Source: Massospora cicadina
Taxonomy: Eukaryota; Entomophthoromycota; Entomophthoromycetes; Entomophthorales; Entomophthoraceae
Reading direction: 5' to 3'
Assembly: GCA_022478985.1 (NCBI GenBank)
Contig: JAKSZP010000199.1
Span: 1-64,000 of the forward strand
Length of the DNA stretch: 64,000 bases
The notes below the pieces were generated by a model that saw only the letters and a list, made by a program, of their open reading frames with translations, had not been told where the DNA came from and did not search any database. How positions within the stretch are numbered: position 1 is the stretch's first letter; every line of letters begins with the position of its first letter. Shown here piece after piece: positions 33,475-45,110 of this stretch. The position numbers were made by a program, and so were the translations under genes.

Positions 33475-33680
33475 TATTTTAGCATTATATTTATAGGCAA
33501 TAATATAACTTTAAAGCTAAAAAGAATATATATAATATCTTAGATTCCTAAATCTACAATATATTATATGGTTTTAGGCTTGTATTTATAGGCAATAGTA
33601 CAAATTAAAAACTAAATAAAAATTTATTGTATCTTTGTTTCCTAAAACTACAATATATTCATGATATCTTTTACTTTAAC
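33475..33680. repeat. Target duplication (33475-33489) and two ~95-bp tandem units
   Basis: TATTTATAGGCAATA recurs at 33488 and 33583. ATCTTAGATTCCTAAATCTA followed by CAATATATT recurs near 33530 and, diverged, near 33630. A related partial unit lies left of element B at 31490-31552. AT-rich and non-coding. Confidence 0.65.
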
Positions 33681-34474
33681 TGAGTGTAATTGCATACATC
33701 TAGTATTATCTTCCCAATTATCCCCATCTCTCTCGCCTGAACTTTATTTTTATGAAATAAAAGTGACCTAGATCAAGTTTATAGAGAATAACCAGACCGC
33801 TTGTGAGATACTGTACCAAATAGAGCAATTGACCACAGTCTAACTAGTAAGTGAAAGTTGGACAATCTACCCATCAGTGCCAAACACAAAGGTTGGACGT
33901 CCTGATAATGCTTCTAGAAAAAATTAACGTGAAGAATTCTGCGATGGATAGTTAATCTGCTGGAAGACTTCCTACCAAAACTACACTGCTATTGGCAATG
34001 GCGCCCAATCAAATCCAAATAAATTAGCATCTGTTCCCATGTCCAACGCGTCAAAAATTCTTTTTTGTCAACATCAGAGGTACATACCCTGTCAACTGAT
34101 AGTACCTCCCAGCTGAGATGTAAGGCAGGATCTGTTATGACATAGTCAGCGCCTGTTGCCCCTGAGAATCATCTAGAAAAGCCACCTCATTAGCAGCCGT
34201 CCAGGCTCCTTAAAATATCTTCATCTAGTCCTTCACCTTAGCTACCAAATCAAAATTCCTAAAAATCATGCGGGAACCCCACTTGCTGACAAAGTAAACC
34301 CCAATAATTGCTCATCTTTCCAAAGACCACCCACACAGGACTTATTGAAGATAGTTCAGTGTGAAGTGCAACAAAGACACAACCATCAGTGCCTGTAACT
34401 TCCCCCAATGCTGATTAATCCAAACGCTCAACATATAATATATTATAATGAAACTCAATTAATTTATAGTTGCA
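33681..34474. other. No recognisable feature
   Basis: Decayed sequence with short frames only. I see no motif, repeat or RNA gene. Confidence 0.5.
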
Positions 34475-34873
34475 TTGGATCCTAATCTAAAGAATATGAA
34501 AGGCAATCAAATTCAGAAAAAAATACTAAAAGTTTCAACGGATTGTTTAAAGCCTATGCAACTACTCTGGAATCAACTAGCAATGCACCCAAAGCTGCAC
34601 CCATCAAGTATACGCCAGCCAAAAGTACATGATTGCACTGAGTCAATGGCTGACTCAGTTTCAGATGAGCTTCTGTGGTCAACAGCATGTGGCCAATCAG
34701 TTACTGCCACTGCCCCAATTCCGGTGGCTGGCCCAGTGTTGGCTGAATCTGTCCATTTGAGGCTCTCTAATGAATTAATGAAGATAAATGGCCGTGCCAT
34801 GTCAAGCCAGATTTCGCTTTATAGGAATTTTTCGTTGATCCTGAATTGTGGCCCCACCATTTTTCGCCCTTGA
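34475..34873 (+). pseudogene. Unknown 132-codon open stretch
   Basis: The longest open stretch of this decayed region. Composition is ordinary (QSVTATAPIPVAGPVLAES, then a hydrophilic end). No domain, zinc knuckle or membrane segment is recognised. Flanking sequence to 36530 has further disconnected plus-strand open stretches. It may be a relic of a retroelement ORF1 or a chance frame. Confidence 0.3.
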
Positions 34874-36975
34874 AACGGTTTTACCATTTATAAAAGTATT
34901 AATAAAATGACATTTGAGGCTGCAGATGCCCCTTCCAACACCCTACTTCGCCAGCAACTTCATGGAGCGATGGAGCCCCTTGTTGAGGGTATTTTTATCC
35001 CCAATTTTCTCCATAATTTTGAGGAAGATGCAAAACATGAAATTGAGGGCTCACTTTTAGTGTGACCACGCTTGCATTGATTCATCAAAAACTTCTCTTT
35101 TTAACTCCAATTATCCCAAAACCCACCGGCGCATCAAGTCTTTCATTTGTTTGCCAGCTCTCATCACTTTCTCTGAGCATCAACTTGCTTAATACATTAA
35201 GATGATGAACACCGCTGGCCTCATAAACGAAGAATACACACAACTATACCTCCTTATGTCCCATGGCACTGATGCTCCCACCCCGATGCTGTCTGCCATG
35301 GTCCCTTCAGCTAAAGCGGGCGCAAGACAAAAGCTTCCTCACCTTCTGACATGGCTTACTAAGCTGTTAGCTGAGGTGCCATATTAGGAATTTTTTATTT
35401 CTAATAATACCTTTGTTTGGCCAATTTGCAAATAAAGATGCGTGGCGGCTCCCCCTTTTGGGTTGGACACCACTAGTGCTAAAAAAGGGCATGATTGCAA
35501 GTAGAGACGCATCCTCCTGTGGCATCAAGCAATTGGAGACATTACAATTTCTATACTTCACGACACTTAGTGGATTATGAAGGCAATTGCTCCTTTCATC
35601 ACTTCTCTTTGGTGTGATAACAAGTTCTCTGCCAGCGCTACCAAATGATGGCTTGAGAGTCAGATCCTACTTGATGTGTTCATCTTTTCTAAATCGTCCC
35701 AAGATACACACTGAGGATGCCCTGAAGTGGCTAAAACTCTTGATTGACCACCACACTGTGGAAGCCACCATTTTAAGAATTTAAAGTTCATGATGTTAAG
35801 GCCTGGATTGAAATCTTTGATTGACCTTCAAATGCCATGGTGTATAATAAGGCTGGCATTCCCCATTAAATTACTCTTTCCATCAAAATCATGAGGCTCT
35901 CACTGAAAGATTTCATTACCTATATGAAGCGATTTTTAGATTCTTCCACCACCCTCAAATGAGCACGACACACCATTCCATTTAATGTAGAACTAGAATG
36001 GTGCAACACTAAAAATCTCCTGAGGAGGTGATTTCATGGATTACAGCTGGATTTAAGTTGACCACAGCCTTGCACTGGTCATATACTTGAATTCTACTGG
36101 TAACCGCGGCTGATTTGCTAAAGGACAGTTGGACTAAAGAAAAGGCAGTCAAGTGGGTTCCCTTCCAGGATTAGTCTCTGGAAGACTCCATAAATTGAAG
36201 CGCTAATGGCTTAACCAACTTAAAATGAAGTATTGGGTCTGCGTCAAAGAAAACATCAAACACATTACACCTGGGTGAACGTGGGTGTCACCAAGCCCAT
36301 CCATGTAACCCTTCATGGCTGCACTTTCCATCTCGCCACATGGATGGTCTGGAGATACCATGCAACCTAGCTGAAGCAGCAGATTGGAATACGGTGGGCT
36401 TCACCCACAAAAACCAACAGCCTTTTATTGAGCAAGAGATCTTGCCCCAAGCTCTGACAGCAATGTGTGAGGTTACAACCCCTGAACTCAGCTGGAAATA
36501 GCTACAGACTGATATCAGGGTCAAAACTATTCATTGCCAGAAACAGTTACTTTCCTAAATCTGCCTTGCGGCCCCCTATGCTGCTGAGGAATTCCACTTT
36601 AGGGGGCATTCCAATGGTGCAAAGCTGATGTAACCACTAAAATGGCATGCATATTTACTGAGGTTGTGATAGCACTACTGTTGAATTACTGGTGCCAGCT
36701 GAACTCCATTATGTTAGAGGTACTCCAGAAATATCTCTACTCAGTGTGCGGCCTAAAGCTGCACTGCACTGGCACTAACTGAGCTTCTCAGTTTTAGGAA
36801 AACAGCATTAGAAATTTATACTGGCCTTCCTTCAGTATGCAATAGCACCCAAAAAGTAAGTCAGAATGCCAGCGGCATTGCTTCTCAAATGACGTTGTAT
36901 GGTGTGGGAAGCTGGGAAACAATGGCTCGTTGATGTGCGGTGAGTGTGAAAAGCAAACCAGCAATAACCAAACAG
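34874..36975. other. Decayed region hosting a SINE, otherwise unreadable
   Basis: Scattered open fragments (about 35587-35784 and 35800-36000 plus) carry no recognisable domain. A SINE copy lies at 35293-35486 (separate entry). No tRNA or host gene seen. Confidence 0.35.
35293..35486 (+). mobile_element. SINE-B, copy 1 (about 194 bp)
   Basis: It ends TTTTGGGTTGGACACCACTA then GTGCTAAAAAA. It aligns along its length with the insertion at 61353-61545 (minus): shared landmarks are GCCA-CTGAAGCTGGCGC-like sequence, AAGCTGTTAGCTG, TAATAATACCTTTGTTTGG and the 3' end. No target duplication was recognised, so the 5' boundary is approximate. Non-coding; the 61-codon frame overlapping it (35202-35387) is incidental. 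Confidence 0.65.
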
Positions 36976-37804
36976 TTACAGCCCCAGACCCTGCGGACCT
37001 TGCTGCAGAGTTTGCTTTACTGTATTTATTGCTTCAGAATTTCCAATAGAATGGGCTGTCACCAAAGCGGAGGCAAGGGGGCGGATTTTTGCATGAAGAT
37101 GAGATAAGTGATACCTTAGGATTCCATTATCTTGGTAGCGGATAGCTTCAACAACAGGATTAAATTCCCAAAAGTTCCTTGCGTGATGGATCCAGTTAAC
37201 TATGGTGGGAGCAATTGTGACCATCAAAACTGATATAGACCATCCATGTAGGGGCTGACAGGCCACCATGTTAATGCCATCTGGACTTTGGCAAGAAGAA
37301 TTAAAGTATAATAAATAAATCTGGATACTAGCGGAGAAATTTTATTGAAAATAAAAATTAAGAAATTGACAAAAAAATTCCTCAAGTGTTGTGACTGATT
37401 AAATCAAGTTTAATTTGGTAGCTTTGTCAAAGCAACGGTATTGGGGCCCTCAAATTTTGACCTAAACTGGCGAATTTTCAAGGGAGGGAGAAATGATTCT
37501 AATCTGAACTGACATCAAAGGAATCAGCAACAGGCTTAGTTGCTATTAGTTCATCCGTGAATGCCTGACCTGAGGATTTACTGCTTTTACGTCGGTTAGC
37601 ACAATGGCATCTGGCCTAATAGGCAACTGGAATCCCCCAGGGCCACCCCACATGGGGCGGTCCCAAACGGGTCAGAAACGGGTTCAGAATGGCCAAACCA
37701 CCTGTGCCCAGTCGCTGGAGCGTTTGTTTATCCAAATAGGTACCATTGAACACCAATCCCAATTTGTGAAATGGAGGTTTTGAACTATCTGCAACAGTAT
37801 CCAA
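36976..37804 (-). pseudogene. Unknown minus-strand coding remnants
   Basis: Two open stretches, 37269-36976 (VVEAIRYQDNGILRYHLSHL) and 37804-37616 (KLGLVFNGTYLDKQTLQRLG), follow 38289-37936 in the same orientation and may be parts of one decayed ORF. No recognised motif. Confidence 0.3.
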
Positions 37805-37935
37805 TTGTTATACCTGCCCATTGGGGATTATCCCCAACAATTTCGAGGAGTTTGGCATCAGCAACTATGCTGCTCAATGGCTAGATTCCATCAGCGATTT
37901 TGATCAAGAATTCATTACTTGTCCCCTTCTAACTA

Positions 37936-38289
37936 TTAGTTTCTCGCATTTAAGGCTTTATTCCCATAGATTTTGAGCATTTTGGCTTCAATTTCAAGAA
38001 ATTTGATGCCATCAGATTTATGAAGTTCATACAGCTTGTGGGGATGACAGTTACTGATGATTTCTGCACAGATTTCCTCAATTTGGCAAACCATTTTGGC
38101 AGAGGCAAGTACAGGAAAAGGGGGAGGATTCTTCAGATGGAGCACTGTTACCCAGCGCTTGTCTACCACATGGGCGAGGTTGCCCTGGGTGACGAGAGGT
38201 ACAGCCGCCCTCTTTGGACCCTTTTTATCAGAAAATTGGAAAACTTCCCAGTCCATGCAGAGGGGACGTTCCCCTGAACTTACACTCAT
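37936..38289 (-). pseudogene. Unknown remnant with a GNLxxVxDxRWV motif
   Basis: A 117-codon open stretch containing GNLAHVVDKRWVTVLHLK and, downstream, QIEEICAEIISNCHPHKLYE. The first block resembles fragments at 3790-4041 and 4807-5034. No zinc knuckle or catalytic motif. It is most likely part of a retroelement ORF1 because it recurs and is surrounded by such elements. Function unknown. Confidence 0.4.
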
Positions 38290-38576
38290 TTACTGATTCC
38301 CACAGCTGTCATGATCTAGAAATAAGCACAGTAATTTCATGTAATATAAGTTTATGAGACGTTACTATGCACCAGGTGGAGGCGTTCCTGAGCCGTGGTT
38401 TTAGCTTAGATGAGCTGATAAACTGTATCATGAAAGGAAAGACTCAGGATGAAGCTCTAAAGCTGATGCCAAAAATAAATTGTGTAGCATTATGTGCAGC
38501 TTAATCCGTTGAGCCATCATGGAACGGCGCTGGCAGACATATTGATTTCATCCATCATTTAATCAGCAGAGGGTTT

Positions 38577-39200
38577 ATGGGCTTCCAAGCCTCAAAATCA
38601 TACCTGAAGGGTGCTATCCACATCCATATTCCACTGGTCAAAAAGGACGAATGGTTTGATTTTAACATGACAATTTACCAAGAGCTTGACAAGGTTCTGT
38701 TTGGTGGTGATTACAATCACCACTGGGTACCAGAATGTGGGTATATTAACAATTTGATCCTCAGTGAACTCAACTGCCAAAAGTTCTAAAGTTGACATAT
38801 AGTACATGGACATATATCTGCAAATGGAGCTGACCTGTTACACTAACTAAACTGCTAGGTTGATTACTTTCCAAAACCTACTAACAGACCGCAAACATGA
38901 ATGGATTCATGAAGCAATATTCACTAGACTCTCTTATTAAAGTTATTACAACAAGTTCAGGCAAGCCGGTTGAGATTATATCACCAAATGCCTACACCCC
39001 AGCACAGTGGAGGCACTGTACAATTTAGACCCTTGGATAAAGACAACAAGATAACTCTACTCTGCTTCATCCACATACTAGGCCTTAGCCGCGTCATATA
39101 CATCAAACAAAAGGATGCAAAGAAGATCTGCCAGTTCTGTTACCCAACAGAGCACATGATGGCTTGGTGCATTAGAAAGGAATATAGCCCAAGAATTTAA
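38577..39200 (+). pseudogene. LINE-2 ORF1 remnant with CCHC knuckle
   Basis: Two readable parts: 38577-38789 (HIHIPLVKKDEWFDFNMTIY) and 38970-39200. The latter ends with CQFCYPTEHMMAWC (39129-39170), a perfect CX2CX4HX4C knuckle, followed by a short basic tail and a stop. The same knuckle spacing is in LINE-1 ORF1 and the ORF1-only elements. Confidence 0.65.
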
Positions 39201-40009
39201 TTACACCCAATATGGCGAATCACAAAAGTTGGAATAAAACCTTCCTCTAACTATGAAAACGTAGGTGTGGATCCCGTGGAACCTCATGGAAGGCGTGGAT
39301 ATGAAGAGGCAACAGCAGGTGCTGGACGCCGCCAACAAGGTGGCATGGTAGCAGGAGGTGTCTAAGTGTTCTGAAGCTGATGATAAGCCCTTCATTAATC
39401 CTAACCCCAAAGCTTACATGATGGATGAGTTGATGAGCCCTGAGCCAATCACTCCCTGACTGACACAGGGGGATGGGCAGAATGTGAAGAAGAGCGCTGG
39501 CAAAATCAGCCCCAAAAAATCGCCCTAGAAGGACTGATTATCTACTGCTCCAAACAAATTGGCATTAAAAGATGATAAAACAGAATAAAGGCAAGCTGTC
39601 AATCAGGAAACCATCTGCGAAAAAGTACAAAGCTAACAACCAACTAACCTTCAAATCTTGAAGGCAGCCAGGGTAAACTAGTGGAGCCCATTGAAAACAA
39701 TCAATCTGCTCAAAATAACATTAATTTTAGCAAAATTTTCCAGCGACTGACGCCAAGTCTAGAAATTATTCCTGATGCTTCAGAGGCGCACCCCAAGCTG
39801 GTGCTCAAGCCATTGCCTTTTTCAATCAACAAGGAAACTGGATAGCAATGAGATACCCAGTTAACAAGCTTCTCAGTAATAAAATACCTATAACCACACT
39901 CAGCAATCACCAACAACTCCGTTTCTACTCATGACAGCTTCTGCTGCAAAAAATCCCACCTTCATTTGTAATCCTATCTAAAACCTAGATTCGCCTCAGA
40001 CCCATGGGT

Positions 40010-40480
40010 CAGGCAACTGGGAACAATAATCGTGACAATGAATGTGAGGGGATGGCTAGAATTCAGACACTGGTGAGTAAAATGCATCAACTAAAAAATA
40101 ATACAGTATAAATTTTTAATGTCAGAAACACAAGATATTTCCAGAAAAAACTGGTACAAACCTAATCCTAAACACACTGTGTCACCAATGGTCCCTTCAA
40201 ACAGGGCGCCAAGCCCTATGGATGGATCACGTAGCCATCTTTTATTTATACAAGATAAATTGACCTCAAATTTGTGGATGGGGCTCATGCCAAAAGATTT
40301 TAGTGGCTAAGGCCACTAGTAGTGAAACCTGTAGGAGTATCATAGTGGTCGCCATGTATGCTTTACTGAAGCCCCACAAAAATCAAAAAGATGAATATTT
40401 CTGTTGGAGGTACCAATCAATAAAGCTACGGTCATAGCAGGTGACCTTAACTTTTGTATGAACGTGATCTGGGATATGTT
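40010..40480 (+). pseudogene. LINE-2 ORF2 endonuclease remnant
   Basis: Three APE-family blocks in the correct order: IIVTMNVRG (about 40030, family xxxNxxG start), SIIVVAMYALLKPHKNQ (about 40335-40385, family VxxVYxP) and TVIAGDLNFCMN (about 40430-40465, family GDxN, a catalytic motif). They are separated by stops and shifts. The catalytic-E block and the terminal SDH are not readable. Confidence 0.65.
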
Positions 40481-41360
40481 CTAATGAGAGAACGCCCCAA
40501 CCATAATGCTGATTATATGCTAAAATACCTAGTCTCATCAGGGATATGCTTCATGATAGATAAAGATGACGACACCCCACAAACCTCATGCAGTGTATGT
40601 ACAGTTCCAGCACCACAGATCAGTTCCTAATGTATTACGTGCAGTGTCATCTGACTTGAAGCTGATGACCTCAAATAGCAAAGTCAGCCTTAAAACCAAT
40701 AGTGGCCACATGATTGTCTGTGTCTCAATCAACTTGGGCGAGCCCCTAAAGCACTTTGAGTGGTAAATCTTACCATCAACACTGAAGGACAGTGAATGGT
40801 GGCAGATCATTGAAATCAGTATCGATTACCTAGTCATTTGACTTGACCAGCTTTACGGGTTTGATCTCCTCAAATTTTGGATTTGGATCAAGTAGAAGCT
40901 TAAACGCAATAGTGCAAAATCCAAGAAAGTAAAAACCTAAAAGCAAACTGCTGCAGCAAAGCAGCTTAAATATTCCTTGTTCACCCTGAAGCTCTAAAAG
41001 TGAGACAGAAAAGAATGGTGGAGCAAGTACCGTGAAGTGCACAAATGCTACTGAGCCCTAATGAGCAAACAGGATTCTAAGATATACCTGAACGCCATCT
41101 ACTGGCACCAAAGTCTCACAAGGATGATGACTATAGAGAGTCTGGCAAGCCTCAAGGTAACTGAACCCAGCCAAGTTATGGCAGGTAAAAACTCTTTCAG
41201 GCAAAGTGTCCTCCAAACCTGCAACAATTTAGCGTGTGATTGAACAATTTTATGGTTAACCTTTCTGATTCTGTGAGATTAGCGGATCTGCGACAAAAAC
41301 TCTTATTGACTTGGCAAAGCTGGTGCCTTAGGAGTGCTTGGATGACAAGTGGAATCTTAA

Positions 41361-42625
41361 TGTAGGAAAACCATTTTAAGCTTAATGGCGCTATGCCAAG
41401 AAGCATAGCAGTCAATACTTGAGGATAACTAAGTCACATGATAAGTATATTTTTTTATTTAAAAAATGCCAAGTTACCGCTTATGTCCCATCAGCTAGAG
41501 TATCCGTTCTATGGTAAGAATGGTGAAATAGACTTATTAAAGTCAAGTACAAAATGAGATAGAAGTAACGATGTAACCATAGTTAAATTATAAATTGGGG
41601 TTTTTATATGTAGCATTTAACAATATGTCAAGAAATTGGTATGACTGTACAATAAGCCTTATGTTTGAAAGATTGTATTTTAAATGTTGAAGTGAGCCTC
41701 AAAATTTTGGGAAGTAAGTTATGTCAACTTGAAGTGAGTCAATAGAGGTGTAATAGATTGGTGAATAGAGGGAATTCCGCCAAAACCTCAATGATGGGAA
41801 GAAACCTCTAAAATTGTAATGAATAGAGAGTTCCTAAGCTGATGGGTCAAATTTAGCTGAGAATAATAAAGATTAAGAGCTGAATGAGATAATGGAAGGT
41901 GGAGGCTTTTTAAAAGTGAAGAGAAAAGGAAAGGGATTAGCAGAAGTAGTCCGTTGTTTTATATATTAGGTTAATTGGTATCCATTAGGACAAAATCTCC
42001 TTACTTATTACTTTATTGTCAATTACCAAGAATCAACAATCTTCATATTGTCCATCTATTTCTCAGTGGTGTTAAATCTGTGCAACCAGCCTAGCGTATT
42101 TAACCAATACCTCTAAAAGTTAACACAATATAAACCCAAAGAAAAAGGATTAATAATAAGAATGGGGGTACCATCTGGAAGGGAGTCTTTTGTTCAGGCG
42201 ATGCATTCTAGATGCTATAATGTCTTTGTGTCATAATTTTGATAGGGCAAAAATGGTGAATAGAATACCCAAGTTGGATGAGACTGTGTGTCACTCAGGC
42301 TGATCATTTTGTAGCTTCTTAGTTTCTACCCTTTTTGGGGCTTACTTAATTTGCTGCCTTGAGTGCCACTTCTAATAGTGGTCACCTGACGTACTGATGA
42401 TCCATCATTCCAATTAAGCAGGATTTCATCACAGGGTATCTTAGCCTCATATTAGTCCTCAATAATTTCCCTAGAGTCAATTCGAGCTGTGCCTCCTGTC
42501 AATTTTCTCCAGGTAACTTTATTAAGATAACCTTTTAACTCTCTTCTTGCGTCTGCGTCAATTCAGCTAAGAAAGTCAAATGGCCAATACACTTCCCATC
42601 ATGTTTGATATCAGAATATCTGACA
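41361..42625 (-). repeat. 3' LTR of gypsy-4, split by a solo LTR
   Basis: It aligns with 49420-50188. Shared blocks include TATGTCCCATCAGCTAGAGT, AAAGGATTAATAAT, GTTGGATGAGACTGTGT and GATATCAGAATATCTGACA. On the minus strand it begins TGTCAGATATT, preceded by the GAAAGGGGTAA polypurine tract (42636-42626). An extra 505 bp (41626-42130) is absent from the partner. Confidence 0.88.
41626..42125. mobile_element. Solo LTR, 500 bp, with CAATA target duplication
   Basis: Exactly 500 bp starting TGTCAAG and ending GTTAACA (TG...CA). It is flanked by CAATA at 41621-41625 and 42126-42130. The partner LTR of gypsy-4 has one CAATA and no insertion at this site (near 49690). No internal element sequence is present, so it is a solo LTR left by recombination. 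It is not obviously related to the other LTRs here. Orientation not determined. Confidence 0.85.
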
Positions 42626-42692
42626 TTACCCCTTTCAAGAATATTGGCAGGTGAGTACCAATGAAAGAATTAGCTATGAACGCGGTTGATTG

Positions 42693-43781
42693 TTAGTCCA
42701 GTTTCCAAAGACTTGATTGAGTATTCTTCTCCAAGTTTGTAAGTGATTTGGTATGGCCCATCCCAGATGAAAGTAATTTTCCTCCTTGGAGTGCTATTTT
42801 GTTTTGATTATATAGGACTAAGTCCAAAATTTCCAAAGTGGGTAAAGTTTGGCGAGTAGCATTTGTTAAATAGACCTTCTCTTTTAACCGTCTTTCTAGA
42901 TTAATCATTGCCTCTGATTGAAGTTCTATTTTCTTTTGAGTTAATATTCTTAGCGCTTTCTCAGGCTCTTCAGTATTATTAATGGTAACTTCACAAGCTA
43001 ATAAAGCTTAGATTTAAGGCTCTCTTCCATATAATGCCTTGAAGGGAGATGTTTTAATAATTTTATGAAAACTTATCCAGTAAGACATCAATGCACTTGG
43101 GAGGTATTGGTCTCAGTGTAATAGATCAGTAGTGGCCATCTTGCGTAGTATTGGGACCAACGTCCTAAACGCTCTACTCTATATTCCCACTAGTTGATGA
43201 GTTTTTAAGGAGACGAGAATAAATGTTGAGTTCCTATACTCATAGCTAAGATCCTCACAACTCTAAATGTAAAGCCCTTCTCATTATCACTTAGTATAAA
43301 ATGTGGGCATCCATGCCTAGTAAATATGTTTTTATATAAAAAGTCAGAAGTATCTTTAGCAGTATGTGCGAATATGCAATTGCTTCAATCCACTTCATGA
43401 AATGATCAATCCCTACTAGGATTTATCAATTTCCTTCTGTGAATTCAGGTAGTGGACATATGACATCTAAACTGATGTTATGAAATGGCAGCTGAGCGGT
43501 CATAGGCAATACTTGTACTTGGCCTTATGCAGTTTCTGCTTTTTACAAGTGATGCAAGCATCTAAGACCTTCACTACAGACTCCAGTATTCCTTACCAAT
43601 AGAAGCGATCATTCATCCATTCATAAAGTTTTTCTAGCTCCTTATGTCCTAAGGTATCGTGGCTTTCATTTATAACATATACCCATTCAGAAGGTCTCAA
43701 GTAAGGTAACCAATCAGTTCCTACTTTCTTGCAAAGTGATCCCTTGAAAACCTTCATATTTTTTGCATGACATTTGAGCAT
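42693..43781 (-). pseudogene. Integrase of gypsy-4 (broken)
   Basis: 43781-43593 holds the zinc-binding domain: WLPYLRPSEWVYVINESH, DTLGHKELEKLYEWMNDRFY (HHCC pattern start). 42908-42693 is the C-terminal part (LPTLEILDLVLYNQNK, LLSSGMGHTKSL). The core between has several stops and no complete DDE triad. Order and motifs are standard Ty3/gypsy. Confidence 0.8.
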
Positions 43782-43899
43782 CTGCTGAACTGGTTAATCT
43801 TCGTCCTCCCAAGAATCTGGCTTTATGAGTAGGTTGTATAACCGTTCAGCTTCAATATTGTCAAGATATAGTAGGGGCAGTCAAGTCATTCCATCTACG

Positions 43900-45110
43900 T
43901 TCATATGTTTTGTTTCATCTCAGTGGAAGATATTCATGTCATAGTGCTGAAGCTTGAGAGCCCATCTGGCTAGTCTTCCTGTCAGATCTTTCATGTTTTG
44001 CAGCCATTTTAGAGAGGCGTGGTCTGTCTCAATTGTAAAGTTCATACCATGCAAGAAGGGACAGAAATGTATTACTGCCAGGAGAACATCTATGGTTTCT
44101 CTGTGACGCTATAATTTTGCTCAGCTTTGGAAAGCGTTCTGCTATAATATGACACCAGGTGGTCAATACCATTCTCATCCCAGAGAATGGATGGCACCTA
44201 TGGCTAAGTTGGAGGCATTGGTGAACAGAATGAATGACTTCCCATATTCTAGATGTTGTAAGATTAGTCATCTTTTCAACAAACTCTTCATTGACTCAAA
44301 TGCAGTTCGTTGTTCTACTCCCTATGCAAAAGGGATGTTTTTGCAGGCAGTTGGTAAGAGTTTCAGCAAGTTAAGCAAAATTAGGGATTAATTAATTTAA
44401 ATATCCTATCATTCCTAAGAATACATGTATGTCTCAAAGGCTCTTTGGCTCAGGAGTCTTGGAGATTTCTTCAACCTTATTGTAAAAGGGTTGAATTCCT
44501 TCCTACAATATGGCATGTCCTAGAAATTTCAAGTCCTGATGGAAAAAAGTACACTTTTTAGGCTTTAGTTTGATATGATTCTCTCTCAGTTGTTTTAACA
44601 CTGACTTGAGGTGGTCTAGATGATCGTTATAGGTTTGGAAAACACCATTATGTCTTTGGGTAAATAATCACATAGCTGATCTTAAATCTTGCATGATGTG
44701 ATCCATTGCCCATCATAATATTGTGGGAGCATTGTACAATTTCTGTGGGAGCCGGGTATGTTAGAAAAGTCCTTCCATGCAAATCAATGTGCATTTTTCT
44801 TGATCTTTAGGTGAAAGATCCATCTGCCAATAACCGCTGGCAAGTCCATCGCGGAGAAGGAATTAAATTCAGAGTGTTGGGCCAGGGCATGTCAATCCTT
44901 GAGATCTGGATAGTTGTCCTTCTTAGTAAAGCTGTTTAGCTTTCTTTAATCCATCACTATACTGTGACCTCCCCCTTTCTTCTTTTTTACTAGCAATAGT
45001 GGTGAAGACCATGGACTTTTAGAGAGCACAAGTAAGCTGGCGTCCAATAATTGCTTGCTCAGTTTTCATGTATTTCTCCTCTACCTTGACCTTCCTATAT
45101 GGCTTCAATC
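43900..45110 (-). pseudogene. Reverse transcriptase and RNase H of gypsy-4 (broken)
   Basis: On the minus strand near 45020-44960 there is a SPWSSPLLLVKKKKGG-type block with VMD, then a SAMDLASGYWQMDLS-type block near 44860-44815 (motif A). A GLYNAPTILWWAMDHI-type block follows near 44760-44695 (family GLxNAPATFQRxMxxV, partly eroded). FLGMIGYF-like thumb and RNase H sequence follow to about 43900. Heavily frameshifted. Confidence 0.75.

Larger units (their letters stand above)
38300..41360 (+). mobile_element. LINE-2: degenerate APE-type LINE, 3' part missing
   Basis: Plus strand: an ORF1 remnant with a CCHC knuckle (to 39200), followed by the endonuclease domain of ORF2 (about 40030-40470). 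The element stops being recognisable at the left LTR of gypsy-4, which may have inserted into it. No reverse transcriptase is seen on either side. It is far more decayed than LINE-1 and not closely similar to it at the nucleotide level. Boundaries are approximate and no target duplication was found. Confidence 0.65.
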
